Below are positions 7,669-17,105 of a stretch of DNA of 64,000 nt, piece by piece (within the stretch, counting starts at the first letter, position 1; each line of letters begins with the position of its first letter). The position numbers and the translations under genes were made by a program. The notes under the pieces are model-generated. The model saw nothing but the letters and a program-made list of their open reading frames with translations, ran no database searches and was not told where the DNA came from. Source of the DNA: Thermoplasmata archaeon (GTDB taxonomy: Archaea; Thermoplasmatota; Thermoplasmata; Halarchaeoplasmatales; Halarchaeoplasmataceae); NCBI GenBank assembly GCA_003554965.1, contig PWHR01000041.1:78378-142377 (forward strand), read 5' to 3'.

Positions 7669-10600
7669 TTATGGACCTGATAGGTCTATCTCTTCCTTCT
7701 CCTCTTCCGACAAATCGTACATCGACTCATCCTGCTCTGACTCTTCTACTTCATAGAATTCATCTTCATCGAATTCTTCTTCTGTTTCAGTATCTATCTC
7801 CTCATAGCTTTCAGTAGATCCTTTAGAGATGAACATCAAGGCTAGAGCTATTATAATGATAAATACTATACCTATGAGTATGAAAACCATCGGTACACTC
7901 AAAAATCCTTCCTCTTTCTCCTCAACCGTCAATTTCATACTCTCATCCGCATCCTCTATAACTAGATTGTACTCATCCGCATCCTCTATAGTATGAGTGA
8001 CTGTTATAGTCTCGGCTTTACCGGGCTCTATCTCTAACGAATCACTATCTATAGTTTCACCGTCGAGAGTGATCTCTGCTGTATACTCGCCTTCAACTTC
8101 GCCTTTATTTTCCACTTCCACCTCGATCTCGAACTCTTCATACTCTTCAGGCTCTTCCGGATCTATTTCGATACTCAAAACTTCGAACTCAGGTTCTTCT
8201 AGTTGCCCCCCGACCGTCACTAAAACGGCGTCGGAAGTCTCCTGTTCATAAGACGCCTTCACTTCATACTCACCGGGCTGTTCTTCTTCAAATGTACCTT
8301 CTTCTGAAGCATTTGACCATGTGAATTCTCCATCATCATCCGAGATCAAATTCTCGTACTCGTCGTAAGCCTCGGCTGAGAACTCTATCGATCCTCCTAC
8401 TGTTACATTTTGATCCTCTTCAGGCTCTATCTCCACTGTAGATACCTCCGACGGCTCTACTGTCACTATCGTTAGTTCAGATCCAACATCCTCGTATTCT
8501 GCTGTAACTTGGTACTCTCCCGCTTCCGTCTCTTCAAAGGTGCCTAAGGAGGCGTTCTGCCAAGTGAAATCTTTCAAATCGTCAGTTATCAGATTACCAT
8601 ACTCGTCAGATGACTCTGCATTGAACTCTATCGGCTCTCCAGCCTCTACCGTCTCCCCTTCCTCGGTTATCTCTACCGTGTCTACACCTGATGGTTCGAC
8701 CTCGATCGTGATCGTATCAGATTCAATCTCTCCATGAGAAGCTTTCACTTCGTGATCCCCTGCTTCGGTTTCATCGAAAACACCATCGTCAGCCCCAGTC
8801 CAATCAAAATCTGTTTCATCGTCCGTGACGGTGTTGCCATACTCGTCTGAAGCTTCCGCATCTATATCCACTGTTTTACCCGCTTCTATGGTTTTATATT
8901 CCGAGTCGATCTCTATATCAACGGAATCAACATCTGTTGGCTCGACTTTCAGGGTAGCGGTGTCCTCCATTCCTTCATACCCCCCAGTTATATTCCATTC
9001 TCCTGCAGTATAAGGTGTTATCTCGTTATCATTCCAACTAGCGTCATCGATGTCATCGTCCCACTCGACATCATCCGTTACATCATCTCTCTCATTACGA
9101 TATTCGTCGTAAGCGGTAGCGTTAAACTCTTGTGCTTCACCAGCCTCAACCACTGGATCTGTTGGCTCGACTTCGATGTGATCTGTATCAGCTGTTTTGA
9201 CGGTGAATTTCGTCGTCTCCGCGTCATCATCTTCTTCAACATTATCATCAGACCTGTCTATCGAGAATTCTAGTTTGTAATCGTCATCGGCCTCTTCGAT
9301 TATCAGTTCATCAAAAGTAGCTAAACCATCCTCTTCTGTTTCTACCTCAGTTGTACTATAATCTGTTAAATCTCCTGCACCATCTATCGCCTCAACACTT
9401 ACTTCAACATCTTTCACCGTATTATTTTCATCATCCGTTACGAGAGCCTTTGGGTAATCTCCATCGTTACCTGTAAGGGTCTGGCCAGCACGTGTATCTT
9501 TGGGTTCTGTTTCCACTTTTACCGAGGTAGCATCACCTGGCTGGACTTCGACCTTCCCGGTAAAATTATCATCTCCCTCTGCATCTACAGTTACATTATA
9601 GGTTCCGAGTTCGGTTTCAGAATGGATGAAAGTGATCTTATCTGATTCCCCATAAGATAGGTCATCAATCGTTTTTGTTTCTTCCCGTTTTTCATCGATT
9701 TCAAAGGTTAATTCTACGGTTTCATCCACATTACCTGTATTTTTGACATAACCTTTTACCTCAAAATCCTCTCCTGCATCCACGTGATCAGGAACTATAT
9801 CCCAATCGATCAACTCAAAGTCAGTTTCTGCTTCCACTGGATTCTCATCCCAGCTCAGGAACGGATAATCCCATCCATCAACGATGTTCCAAGGCTCAGA
9901 ATCGTCCACCTCTTCTGCTTCAACTCGGGCTATATCCCAAGGATGATCGAGATCTGTATCTGTATAGGTCGAATAACTATACATCTCAGTAGTGTTTTTA
10001 GGTATACCGTCTCCTCCGCACTCTTTTTGGTCCGTTGTTTCATTGTCGAAAAAGGAATCTATCTCATTACCATTCATGATGTCTGATTCCCCTACTAATC
10101 CACCTACCTTCGTTTCTCCTTCTACTTCTCCTATTGCGTACGAGTTCTCTATTGTATCGCTATTACTGCCCGCTAATCCGCCTACATTCTCTGATTCATC
10201 TGATTCACCCGTCACATTTACCTCTGCATGCGACTCTGTTATTTTACCGTCATTCTCTCCTACTAATCCACCTACTTCCGTCTCTCCTTCTACTTCTCCT
10301 TTCGCAGACGAGTCCTCTATTGTATCGCTATTACTACCTACTAGTCCTCCTACATTCTCTGATTCACCTGTCACATTTACCTCTGCATGCGACTCTGTTA
10401 TTTTACCGTCATTCTCTCCTACTAATCCACCTACTTCCGTCTCTCCTTCTACTTCTCCTATTGCATACGAGTTCTCTATTGTTTCGCTATTACTGCCCGC
10501 TAATCCGCCTACATTCTCTGATTCATCTGATTCACCTGTCACATTTACCTCTGCATACGACTCTGTTATCGTCCCACCTGTATCTCCTACTAATCCACCT

Positions 10601-11196
10601 ATGTTCGTGTTACCCTTAACATCTCCTGTCGAATATGAATTATTTACGACACCATCAAGTTGTCCCCCTGTCAGTATGCCTACTCGTTCTTTTCCTTCTA
10701 CATTTGCTTCAATAATCATCAGATTGCTGATTTTTGAATCATCAGTAAATCCAAATAATCCTACAAAATCTTTATCTGATCTATTGATGTACAAATCTCT
10801 TATCTGCGAGTTATTACCATCAAAAATTCCTTGAAATTTACTATCACTGTTACCAATCGGTTCCCATCCATTTTCACTTTCATTCACATACTCATCGTAC
10901 CCATCAGTAGTCTCATTCAAGTCAGCATTCAATGTAAAATTCTGATCCAAGTGCTCTCTTACATTGTTCAGATGAGTCCAATTCTCGATCTCGTAGGGTT
11001 CCTCTTCAGTACCCTCTCCTCCAGCAAATTCATCGTCACCATCGATCCTGATCGGGCTGATCTCCTCGTATTCATCTCCCGACTCCCTGAACTCTTCTTC
11101 GACTCCTATCCCATTAGCCTCTACAAAATTTACACTTATTACACTCGCTAGAAGCATTATTGCAATACCGACTATCCATATCTTATGCTTGCTCAT
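7669..11196 (-). CDS. Giant surface protein: GLUG repeats, CARDB/Ig-like repeats, C-terminal TM anchor
   Basis: This is a 1175-residue, very acidic protein. A signal peptide (about 5-27) is followed by a region with GLUG-type repeats (about 130-380; NVGGLVGxN and xxENSYAxGEV units). A CARDB-like domain starts at about 455. Next come five or more Ig-like/invasin-like repeats of about 90 residues with the signature AxDEYGNxxTDD...FxWxxA...GxFxETEAGEYxVxA. A final beta domain, a transmembrane helix (about 1105-1127) and an acidic cytoplasmic tail of about 48 residues complete it. It is probably a cell-surface adhesin or S-layer-associated stalk. The start is the ATG with ggtg 8-9 nt upstream. 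The Ig-like repeat type is shared with the upstream LRR gene, so the two are related by domain shuffling. Confidence 0.85.
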   Translation of the reverse strand: MSKHKIWIVGIAIMLLASVISVNFVEANGIGVEEEFRESGDEYEEISPIRIDGDDEFAGGEGTEEEPYEIENWTHLNNVREHLDQNFTLNADLNETTDGYDEYVNESENGWEPIGNSDSKFQGIFDGNNSQIRDLYINRSDKDFVGLFGFTDDSKISNLMIIEANVEGKERVGILTGGQLDGVVNNSYSTGDVKGNTNIGGLVGDTGGTITESYAEVNVTGESDESENVGGLAGSNSETIENSYAIGEVEGETEVGGLVGENDGKITESHAEVNVTGESENVGGLVGSNSDTIEDSSAKGEVEGETEVGGLVGENDGKITESHAEVNVTGESDESENVGGLAGSNSDTIENSYAIGEVEGETKVGGLVGESDIMNGNEIDSFFDNETTDQKECGGDGIPKNTTEMYSYSTYTDTDLDHPWDIARVEAEEVDDSEPWNIVDGWDYPFLSWDENPVEAETDFELIDWDIVPDHVDAGEDFEVKGYVKNTGNVDETVELTFEIDEKREETKTIDDLSYGESDKITFIHSETELGTYNVTVDAEGDDNFTGKVEVQPGDATSVKVETEPKDTRAGQTLTGNDGDYPKALVTDDENNTVKDVEVSVEAIDGAGDLTDYSTTEVETEEDGLATFDELIIEEADDDYKLEFSIDRSDDNVEEDDDAETTKFTVKTADTDHIEVEPTDPVVEAGEAQEFNATAYDEYRNERDDVTDDVEWDDDIDDASWNDNEITPYTAGEWNITGGYEGMEDTATLKVEPTDVDSVDIEIDSEYKTIEAGKTVDIDAEASDEYGNTVTDDETDFDWTGADDGVFDETEAGDHEVKASHGEIESDTITIEVEPSGVDTVEITEEGETVEAGEPIEFNAESSDEYGNLITDDLKDFTWQNASLGTFEETEAGEYQVTAEYEDVGSELTIVTVEPSEVSTVEIEPEEDQNVTVGGSIEFSAEAYDEYENLISDDDGEFTWSNASEEGTFEEEQPGEYEVKASYEQETSDAVLVTVGGQLEEPEFEVLSIEIDPEEPEEYEEFEIEVEVENKGEVEGEYTAEITLDGETIDSDSLEIEPGKAETITVTHTIEDADEYNLVIEDADESMKLTVEEKEEGFLSVPMVFILIGIVFIIIIALALMFISKGSTESYEEIDTETEEEFDEDEFYEVEESEQDESMYDLSEEEKEEIDLSGP
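10085..10615 (-). repeat. Near-identical tandem coding repeats (GLUG units)
   Basis: Three copies of a roughly 160-180 bp unit encode NVGGLxGSNSxTIExSxAxGEVEGETxVGGLVGE. They are almost identical at the DNA level; for example ctactaatccacctacttccgt recurs. The high nucleotide identity points to recent duplication or gene conversion inside the surface protein. Confidence 0.8.
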
Positions 11197-11273
11197 ATCT
11201 ATTTCACCATCTTCTTCAAATATTGATCGCTCGATTTTTCATACAATCCGACTTCTGCCTGCAAAGATTTTAG

Positions 11274-11291
11274 CTTTATAATATTTATGCA
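11274..11291 (-). promoter_or_regulatory. Possible TATA element upstream of the GLUG/Ig surface protein
   Basis: On the minus strand GCATAAATATTATAAAGC lies about 80-95 nt before the ATG, in the 198-bp gap between the two surface-protein genes. This suggests a separate promoter with a leader of about 55 nt. Confidence 0.35.
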
Positions 11292-11394
11292 TCGGGACAG
11301 ACCCATGCTCAGACAACGAAGTTGTCCAGTCCAGATTACTTCAACCAGCTGCTCTTCTTTCCCTCTTTTATCGATATAACTGTCATACAAATTT

Positions 11395-14300
11395 TCACTC
11401 ACCTGTCCATTCGTAAATGTTTTCGCCCTCTCTCTGAGGATACAGTATCACCTTTTCCTCTCTGATCAGTTTTTCTAGATTCTCCTCTAATTCACATTCT
11501 TCGAACTCGACGTCTCTTTCATCTCTCAGATGCTCGTAGGCTTTACCCTTAGTCGTCCGACCTAACTGCCGGATGACATCCGATACAACCTCCTGCTGAC
11601 TTAGGTCGGCCTGCCAAGAGGAAGTAAATGACTCAGAAGCGGGTGGTTGCGGGGAAGCCGGAGGATGAACTTGATCCTCGGGATAAGGGCCTTTTTGGGA
11701 GCCCGATGTTTCGCTGAACCCTTTACTCTTCAGGACTACTAATACAACTATTATGATGACTGCGATGATAACCGCCAGCAATATGTAAAAAAGAATTCCA
11801 CTACCGAAGAATCCATCTTCTTCTACCTCCTCTATCTCCAACCTGTAGAGGCGTTCAGTTGTAAGGTTGCGAGAGTCATCTTCTATCTCACAAACTATTA
11901 CATGATCTCCCGGTTCTAAATCTGGTTCATAGGTACGATTCCTCTCTAATTCCCCACCATCTTTGTACCAGGTCACCGTGATATTGTCTTTTCTACTTTC
12001 ATCCACATCTATATCAAGAAGAGGTGAGTCCTCATCTTCACTCCATTCTTTCTCTTCAGCACTAGTATCTATCAGGTCTGCGGTGACGTTGAATTCTAGT
12101 ATGTGCTCCTGTTCGACCTCATCATGACCGATTATATTGAAGTAAACTGTCTCTCCATCCTCGAATTCATAGGTGATATTGTTCTTTTCAAACTCTGCTA
12201 ATTTTCCTTCCATCTCATCCTCGGAAGATCCTATCCAAATCTCGTAATACTCCAAAACTTTACCACCTTTATTTGTCCACTCTAATTCATATTCCAAATT
12301 ATCCTCAAAGATTATGGTCTCGATACCAGTATATTCCAGTTCCGCCTCATCTCTGTCATAATATACCGTTGTATTGTATACTTCTGACCTTATCTCTTCC
12401 TCCGTAAGGAATCGTACGAAAATGGTTTGAAAGCCGTGGGTATCTTCGAGCTCGATGGTCAATTCGTCAGAATATTCATATCGCTCTTTTTCACCGCTTG
12501 TCAAGTTATCCTTAAAGCCAACATCTAATTCTTTTGTCCACTCACAGGCACTCAAATCTAGGGTGACATTCCTACTCTCAGTGATTTCAGGAGACGTGAT
12601 AGAACCTTCCGGTTGAACATTGACTATGACTTCAGAAGAATCTACGCCCTCGTATTCAACTATCACCTCATACGTTCGCGGCTCATCCTTTTCAAAGACT
12701 CCTGTGTTATCCGCTCCGGTCCATTCGAAATCCATTGGATCATCAGTTATCAAGTTTTCAAATCCATCCAAGGCCTCCGCTGTGAATTCTAGCCTCTCAT
12801 CTATAGATATGTTTTTTATCCCCTCAGGATCGGTAGAAACTCTCTCAACTTGACATGGTTCGACAGTCATCTCAGTTTGATCCTTTTCTATCCCTTGAGC
12901 CGAAACCGAGATAGCGTGATCGCCGGCCTGAGTTAATACATCTTTTTCGATGAACAACTTATATGCGCCCTCATCATCAAGTGTTACTGAGTCTTCCTTC
13001 AGCAATCCACTAGATAAGTCCGTCTCAACGGAGAGATCGGTTAATTCTTTTTCCGGTGTCAGGTATCCATACTCATTGTATGATTCAACAACAATTGAGA
13101 ATGGTTCTCCAGCATTGATCTGATCCGGTATATCTTCTATCTCGAGATAGGCCGGTTCGAGCGCTTCGATCTCGAACGACTTTTCATCCCAATCATCTTC
13201 ACTGCTCACGTTAACCATATGGGGACCTACATCACCTATCTCCGAATTCCAAAAAAACGTAGAGCTATTTTTTCCCTCAGCTTCAACGGTCAGATCTTCG
13301 GTCTGTGTATGGACCTGCTCATCATCCTCACCGATTATCTTGAGTTCGATCTCCTGCGTCTTTTCGATTTCACCGAGATTGTCTACTTCATACTCAACGA
13401 AAAATTCTTCACCTTCAAATATCTCTCCAGCATGGTCAGTTATATCTAGCTCAAAGAACGCATCCTCTAAGACCGTTAAGTTGACCTTGGCTGAACTGTT
13501 CTGACTAGCTATTTCGATCTCATATTCACCGGGTTTGTATCCATTGGTACGCCATGTGAATTCTTCTTTCTCTCCTGGTCCTAGCTTAATCTCTTCGTTA
13601 TCTTCTACTTTGCCGTTAATAGTGACATTTATCGGCTGTTCTCCCTCAACGGAACCTGTATTTTTGATAATGTACTCGATCTCTAACTCATCACCCTCAA
13701 TTATTTTTTCATCGTATTCTTCAACCTCAACGGAAAAAAATTCAGGATGATCTATGTGAACATGCCAACCTTCGTCTTGTAGAATATCTCTGTTTTCTCT
13801 ACCAGCAGAAGATGGGACCGAGTTGTTCCTAAGATCTACTTCAGCTTTTACTCTATCTTCTAATTCAAGGCTTTCATTGAGGTCATCAAGAATATCATCC
13901 ACATCTTCCGCGGATAAGTCGTTGTAAGATAGATTTAAAATGTGACCAGCATTCATATCACCAAGATCAGATTGGTTGGAGAACGCACTTTCCCCATAAC
14001 CATCAAAATTATTTCCCTGTAGTTCTAATACTTCCACCTCTGTAAGATCAGAGAATCCATGGGGAATCTCTCCGGATAAATTATTATCAGACAGTCTAAG
14101 TCCTTCTAGATTCTCGAGTTCAGTGAGTTCTAATGGAAGTTCACTTTTTACATGACCATCGCTCCAATCTATCTCTAAAACGTCGGTGTACTCTTCTATC
14201 TCCACTCTAAACTTTTTCGTATCGATATCCTCATGGTCACTCCAATCGAATTCTACATCATTGGTCTCAGTAGACTCCAATACCATTCCATCCCCGTAGA

Positions 14301-16113
14301 ACACCCATCTTGCGGTCTTGTTTTCCTCCACCACTATATCCAGATCAAGCTCGTCCTTTCCATACTCGAACGTGCCGAAGTCGACATACTCTGATTCTTC
14401 AAAGAATGCTGTAACCTCTTGATCATCATCCATTATGATGGTTGTCTCAGCTTTTTCAGGTTCTTCTACTTCACCTTCCCACTCATCAAACACCCATCTA
14501 TCCGTTGATTCTGCTTCTAGAGCCACTTCTTCACCATCGACGAACACTTCCGTGTATGGATATTCCTCCACCAAATCGCTATCGACGTACACCTCACCTT
14601 CTCCTCCATCTCCTACAGGTTCATCAACTGTTAACTCGAACTCCTCTAAAAACGTTGCCTGAGCTGTCTTATTTTCGTCCATCTCGACAGTGATCTCTTC
14701 CTCTTCATAGGTCTCGTCATCAACGGTCCACTCATCGAGCCCCCACCCTTCTTCAGGTACCGCCTCTATCGTTACTTCGGTTCCTTCCGATAATTTCCCT
14801 GTCCATCCATCTTCAACCTCTTGACCCATGATGTTTACCGATCCTCCGTCTCCGTAGTAGATAGTAAGTTCGTACTCGTCTTCATCAGGCACTACATCCA
14901 AATCCCAGTCCACTGCTTCAAGGATGAACACGTCTTCCCAGCCATCAACGGAGGGCTCGGAGTTGTCTGTGAGGTCTACTTCAGCAGGAACCCTATCTTC
15001 CAGATCTAAGCTTTTCACAAGATCAGAAAGGACGGAATCCACGTCTTCGGTTGTGAACTCGTTGTTAGATAGATCTAATATATCCCAATCTTCTTCTAAA
15101 TCTCCTAGATAAGGTTGAGTAGAAAACGCTCCTTCTCCATAACTATCTAAGCTATTGTCCTGTAATTTGACCCTTTCAAGTCCGGTGAGATCTGAAAATT
15201 CTGACGGGATTTCACCCGACAGATTGTTGCGGTAAAGGAATAACCGTTCAAGGTTCTCCAGGTTGCCCAGCTCCGCAGGGATATCGCCTGAAAGATCGTT
15301 ACTGCCTAGCCTTAGAGATTCTAGGTTGGTCAGGTCACCCAGATCTGCCGGGATATCGCCCGACAGATCGTTATATTCTGGATATAACCGTGTAAGGTTG
15401 GTCAGGTTGCCCAGATCCGCCGGGATATCGCCCGACAGATCGTTACCGCGTAGGTTTAGATCTTCAAGGTTGGTCAGGTCGCCCAGCTCCGCCGGGATCT
15501 CGCCCGACAGATCGTTTCTGTTCAAGTATAACCTTTCAAGGTTTTCCAGTTCGCCCAGGTCCGACGGGATATCGCCTGACAGATCGTTTAAGCCTAAGCG
15601 AAAAGATTCAAGATTCGTCAGGCCGCCCAGATCCGCCGGGATCTCGCCCGACAGATCGTTTAAGCCTAAGTTAAGATATTCAAGGTCCGTCAGGTCGCCC
15701 AGATCCGCCGGGATATCGCCGGTCAAATCATCATCCGGCCAATGGATTTGGAAAACGTTCCCGTAATCTTCGATTTCCACTCTGAACTCTCTCAAATCAT
15801 AATCACCGTGCCTGCGCCAGTTAAAATACACGTCGTTCCCCTCTATATCCTCCAATTCCGTTCCATCACCGTAGAATACCCACCTAGCGGTCTCTCCTTC
15901 TTCCATACCTATATCCAGATCTAACTCGTCCTCTCCATACTCAAACGTACCGAAGTCTACTCTATCATCGCTGACCTGCTCTACCGATCCGGAATCTTCT
16001 TCAGCCTCCATCCGCTCCTGGCCTTCAGCGTGACCAACAGCCATACCAAAAATACTCACAACGAGCAGCATCACAACAAAACCAGTAAAGACCATTCTTA
16101 CTCTCTTATCCAT
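11395..16113 (-). CDS. Giant LRR/InlB-like surface receptor with C-terminal TM and cytoplasmic winged-helix-like tail
   Basis: This is a 1572-residue protein. A signal peptide (about 8-28) precedes a first module with an acidic beta domain (DFGTFEYGxDELDLD) and eight or so 24-residue leucine-rich repeats (LTNLExLxLxxNDLSGEIPADLG). InlB B-repeat-like domains (the GWGLDEWTVD type) follow at about 400-560. A second, shorter copy of the DFGTFEYG-LRR module comes next, at about 570-790. CARDB-like and Ig-like domains fill the rest to a transmembrane helix at about 1435-1460. A Pro/Ser-rich linker then leads to about 70 residues that look like a winged helix (QQEVVSDVIRQLGRTT...LEKLIREEKVILY). With the signal peptide outside and one C-terminal helix, this tail should be cytoplasmic. 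A good ggagg Shine-Dalgarno precedes the ATG by 7 nt. Confidence 0.85.
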   Translation of the reverse strand: MDKRVRMVFTGFVVMLLVVSIFGMAVGHAEGQERMEAEEDSGSVEQVSDDRVDFGTFEYGEDELDLDIGMEEGETARWVFYGDGTELEDIEGNDVYFNWRRHGDYDLREFRVEIEDYGNVFQIHWPDDDLTGDIPADLGDLTDLEYLNLGLNDLSGEIPADLGGLTNLESFRLGLNDLSGDIPSDLGELENLERLYLNRNDLSGEIPAELGDLTNLEDLNLRGNDLSGDIPADLGNLTNLTRLYPEYNDLSGDIPADLGDLTNLESLRLGSNDLSGDIPAELGNLENLERLFLYRNNLSGEIPSEFSDLTGLERVKLQDNSLDSYGEGAFSTQPYLGDLEEDWDILDLSNNEFTTEDVDSVLSDLVKSLDLEDRVPAEVDLTDNSEPSVDGWEDVFILEAVDWDLDVVPDEDEYELTIYYGDGGSVNIMGQEVEDGWTGKLSEGTEVTIEAVPEEGWGLDEWTVDDETYEEEEITVEMDENKTAQATFLEEFELTVDEPVGDGGEGEVYVDSDLVEEYPYTEVFVDGEEVALEAESTDRWVFDEWEGEVEEPEKAETTIIMDDDQEVTAFFEESEYVDFGTFEYGKDELDLDIVVEENKTARWVFYGDGMVLESTETNDVEFDWSDHEDIDTKKFRVEIEEYTDVLEIDWSDGHVKSELPLELTELENLEGLRLSDNNLSGEIPHGFSDLTEVEVLELQGNNFDGYGESAFSNQSDLGDMNAGHILNLSYNDLSAEDVDDILDDLNESLELEDRVKAEVDLRNNSVPSSAGRENRDILQDEGWHVHIDHPEFFSVEVEEYDEKIIEGDELEIEYIIKNTGSVEGEQPINVTINGKVEDNEEIKLGPGEKEEFTWRTNGYKPGEYEIEIASQNSSAKVNLTVLEDAFFELDITDHAGEIFEGEEFFVEYEVDNLGEIEKTQEIELKIIGEDDEQVHTQTEDLTVEAEGKNSSTFFWNSEIGDVGPHMVNVSSEDDWDEKSFEIEALEPAYLEIEDIPDQINAGEPFSIVVESYNEYGYLTPEKELTDLSVETDLSSGLLKEDSVTLDDEGAYKLFIEKDVLTQAGDHAISVSAQGIEKDQTEMTVEPCQVERVSTDPEGIKNISIDERLEFTAEALDGFENLITDDPMDFEWTGADNTGVFEKDEPRTYEVIVEYEGVDSSEVIVNVQPEGSITSPEITESRNVTLDLSACEWTKELDVGFKDNLTSGEKERYEYSDELTIELEDTHGFQTIFVRFLTEEEIRSEVYNTTVYYDRDEAELEYTGIETIIFEDNLEYELEWTNKGGKVLEYYEIWIGSSEDEMEGKLAEFEKNNITYEFEDGETVYFNIIGHDEVEQEHILEFNVTADLIDTSAEEKEWSEDEDSPLLDIDVDESRKDNITVTWYKDGGELERNRTYEPDLEPGDHVIVCEIEDDSRNLTTERLYRLEIEEVEEDGFFGSGILFYILLAVIIAVIIIVVLVVLKSKGFSETSGSQKGPYPEDQVHPPASPQPPASESFTSSWQADLSQQEVVSDVIRQLGRTTKGKAYEHLRDERDVEFEECELEENLEKLIREEKVILYPQREGENIYEWTGE
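15190..15735 (-). repeat. Tandem 72-bp leucine-rich coding repeats
   Basis: The 72-bp units encode LxxLxLxxNDLSGxIPADLGxLTN. Seven to eight tandem copies recur with near-identical DNA (for example gccgggatatcgcccgacagatcgtt). This local region is more GC-rich than the rest of the window, which may reflect repeat homogenisation or import of the LRR block. Confidence 0.85.
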
Positions 16114-16174
16114 CTTAGTTCCTCCAACTTCCGCTCTCTCTTTTTCTCTATTGGACCATGCAGAATCATTTTAC

Positions 16175-16187
16175 ATATTTATATCCT
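16175..16187 (-). promoter_or_regulatory. TATA box of the LRR surface protein gene
   Basis: On the minus strand AGGATATAAATATGTAA is a strong archaeal TATA box 62-74 nt before the ATG, giving a leader of about 40 nt that contains the ggagg Shine-Dalgarno. Confidence 0.55.
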
Positions 16188-16346
16188 CGGATTTGTATTT
16201 TCATTTTCATTGGCTATTTTATCTTTTCCTCATACAGACAGTAAAAAAAGGGAGCATCGCCTTACCCCGAGAATATAGCTAGGTCTTACCCTAAATCTAA
16301 CCACTTAACTACTCCTACGAAACGATACTCTGATCTTCATCAGGCA

Positions 16347-16740
16347 CTATTGTTCTTCCTCCTCATGCATCTTCTTCCATTCTTCTTCCGTGTACTGTTG
16401 CTTTTCTTCATAATTTGGCTCCAGTTCGGGAGGCTCGAGGGTTTAGGAGGCTTTTCTTTCTCCACATACTGCTATTACTCCTAATCCTTTCTCAGTTACA
16501 GAGCAAGGAAGAGCCCCACACTCACTGCAGCTATCAATAAGAATAGCCAACAGTAAGCCATTAAGCTATCATCTTCGTCAGTATCTTCTATCTCGGGAAG
16601 ATCTCGTAAAGTGATCTGTTCTTCTCTAGATATGTCCTGAAGTATAGGATAAATGTCCTCTTCCGCATCTCCTTTATCGGAAACATCCCCACGACCGAGA
16701 GTATTAAGTACCGCCTCGTTATTAGCTCTCCACGAGGAAA
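16347..16740 (-). pseudogene. Decayed remnant of a membrane-protein C-terminus
   Basis: The 627-bp gap between the LRR gene and the winged-helix gene has no intact gene, but the minus strand holds protein-like fragments in different frames. One runs from about 16738 down to a TAA at 16496-16498 and ends in an acidic stretch plus the hydrophobic segment AYCWLFLLIAAVSVGLFLAL. After a stop and frame change, a second ends at 16347-16349 with EEKQQYTEEEWKKMHEEEEQ. Together they resemble the anchor and acidic tail of a surface protein broken by frameshift and stop. No start is visible. A fortuitous open frame cannot be excluded. Nothing is seen in the rest of the gap (16190-16346). Confidence 0.4.
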
Positions 16741-17100
16741 ATGGTCCTAGAAATCGATAGAGAGGAGATAGACTGCAACAATGTGATGGAGTGTATCTAC
16801 AGTCTGAACGAGCTTGACAAGGACATCTTGGCGGTGCTGTCCGAGGAAGAAGAGATGACTTCCTCAGAAGTCGCAGAAAAGGTGGAAAAAGATCAGAGCA
16901 CAGCTTACCGCTCTCTAGAGAAGCTCTTTGAGTGCGGTTTGGTTTACAAGGAAAAAAAGAACATCAGAAAAGGAGGCTATTACTTCTTATACTCTCTGAG
17001 ACCTCTAGATAAGGTAAAAGAAGAGGCTTTAGAATGTGTTGATAGATGGTATCAAGAAATGAAAAAAGCCATAGAAGAGATCGATCAAAGTAACCTTTGA
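16741..17100 (+). CDS. Winged-helix transcriptional regulator (TrmB/MarR-like)
   Basis: This 119-residue protein has a winged-helix core: LNELDKDILAVLSEEEEMTSSEVAEKVEKDQSTAYRSLEKLFECGLVYKEKK, then the wing (GGYYFLYSL) and a C-terminal helix for dimerisation. The QSTAYRSLEKL recognition helix is typical of archaeal TrmB/ArsR-type regulators. There is no effector domain, so it is probably a small DNA-binding regulator. It converges with the thioredoxin gene (6 bp apart) and could act on it or on the neighbouring redox genes, although only proximity supports that. The start codon is ATG with no clear Shine-Dalgarno. Confidence 0.8.
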   Translation: MVLEIDREEIDCNNVMECIYSLNELDKDILAVLSEEEEMTSSEVAEKVEKDQSTAYRSLEKLFECGLVYKEKKNIRKGGYYFLYSLRPLDKVKEEALECVDRWYQEMKKAIEEIDQSNL

Positions 17101-17105
17101 AACGA

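Noticed and set aside
9992-10834. 280-residue plus-strand ORF across the GLUG repeats
   Set aside because: It is the antisense shadow of repetitive coding sequence; its low-complexity Ser/Pro sequence copies the repeat period.
11199-11402. 67-residue minus-strand ORF between the two surface-protein genes
   Set aside because: It overlaps the 3' end of the LRR gene, has no recognisable domain or SD, and the gap holds a likely promoter instead.
10085-15735. Regularly spaced repeats that could be taken for CRISPR arrays
   Set aside because: The units are coding GLUG and 72-bp LRR repeats in frame, with no unique spacers and no cas genes nearby.
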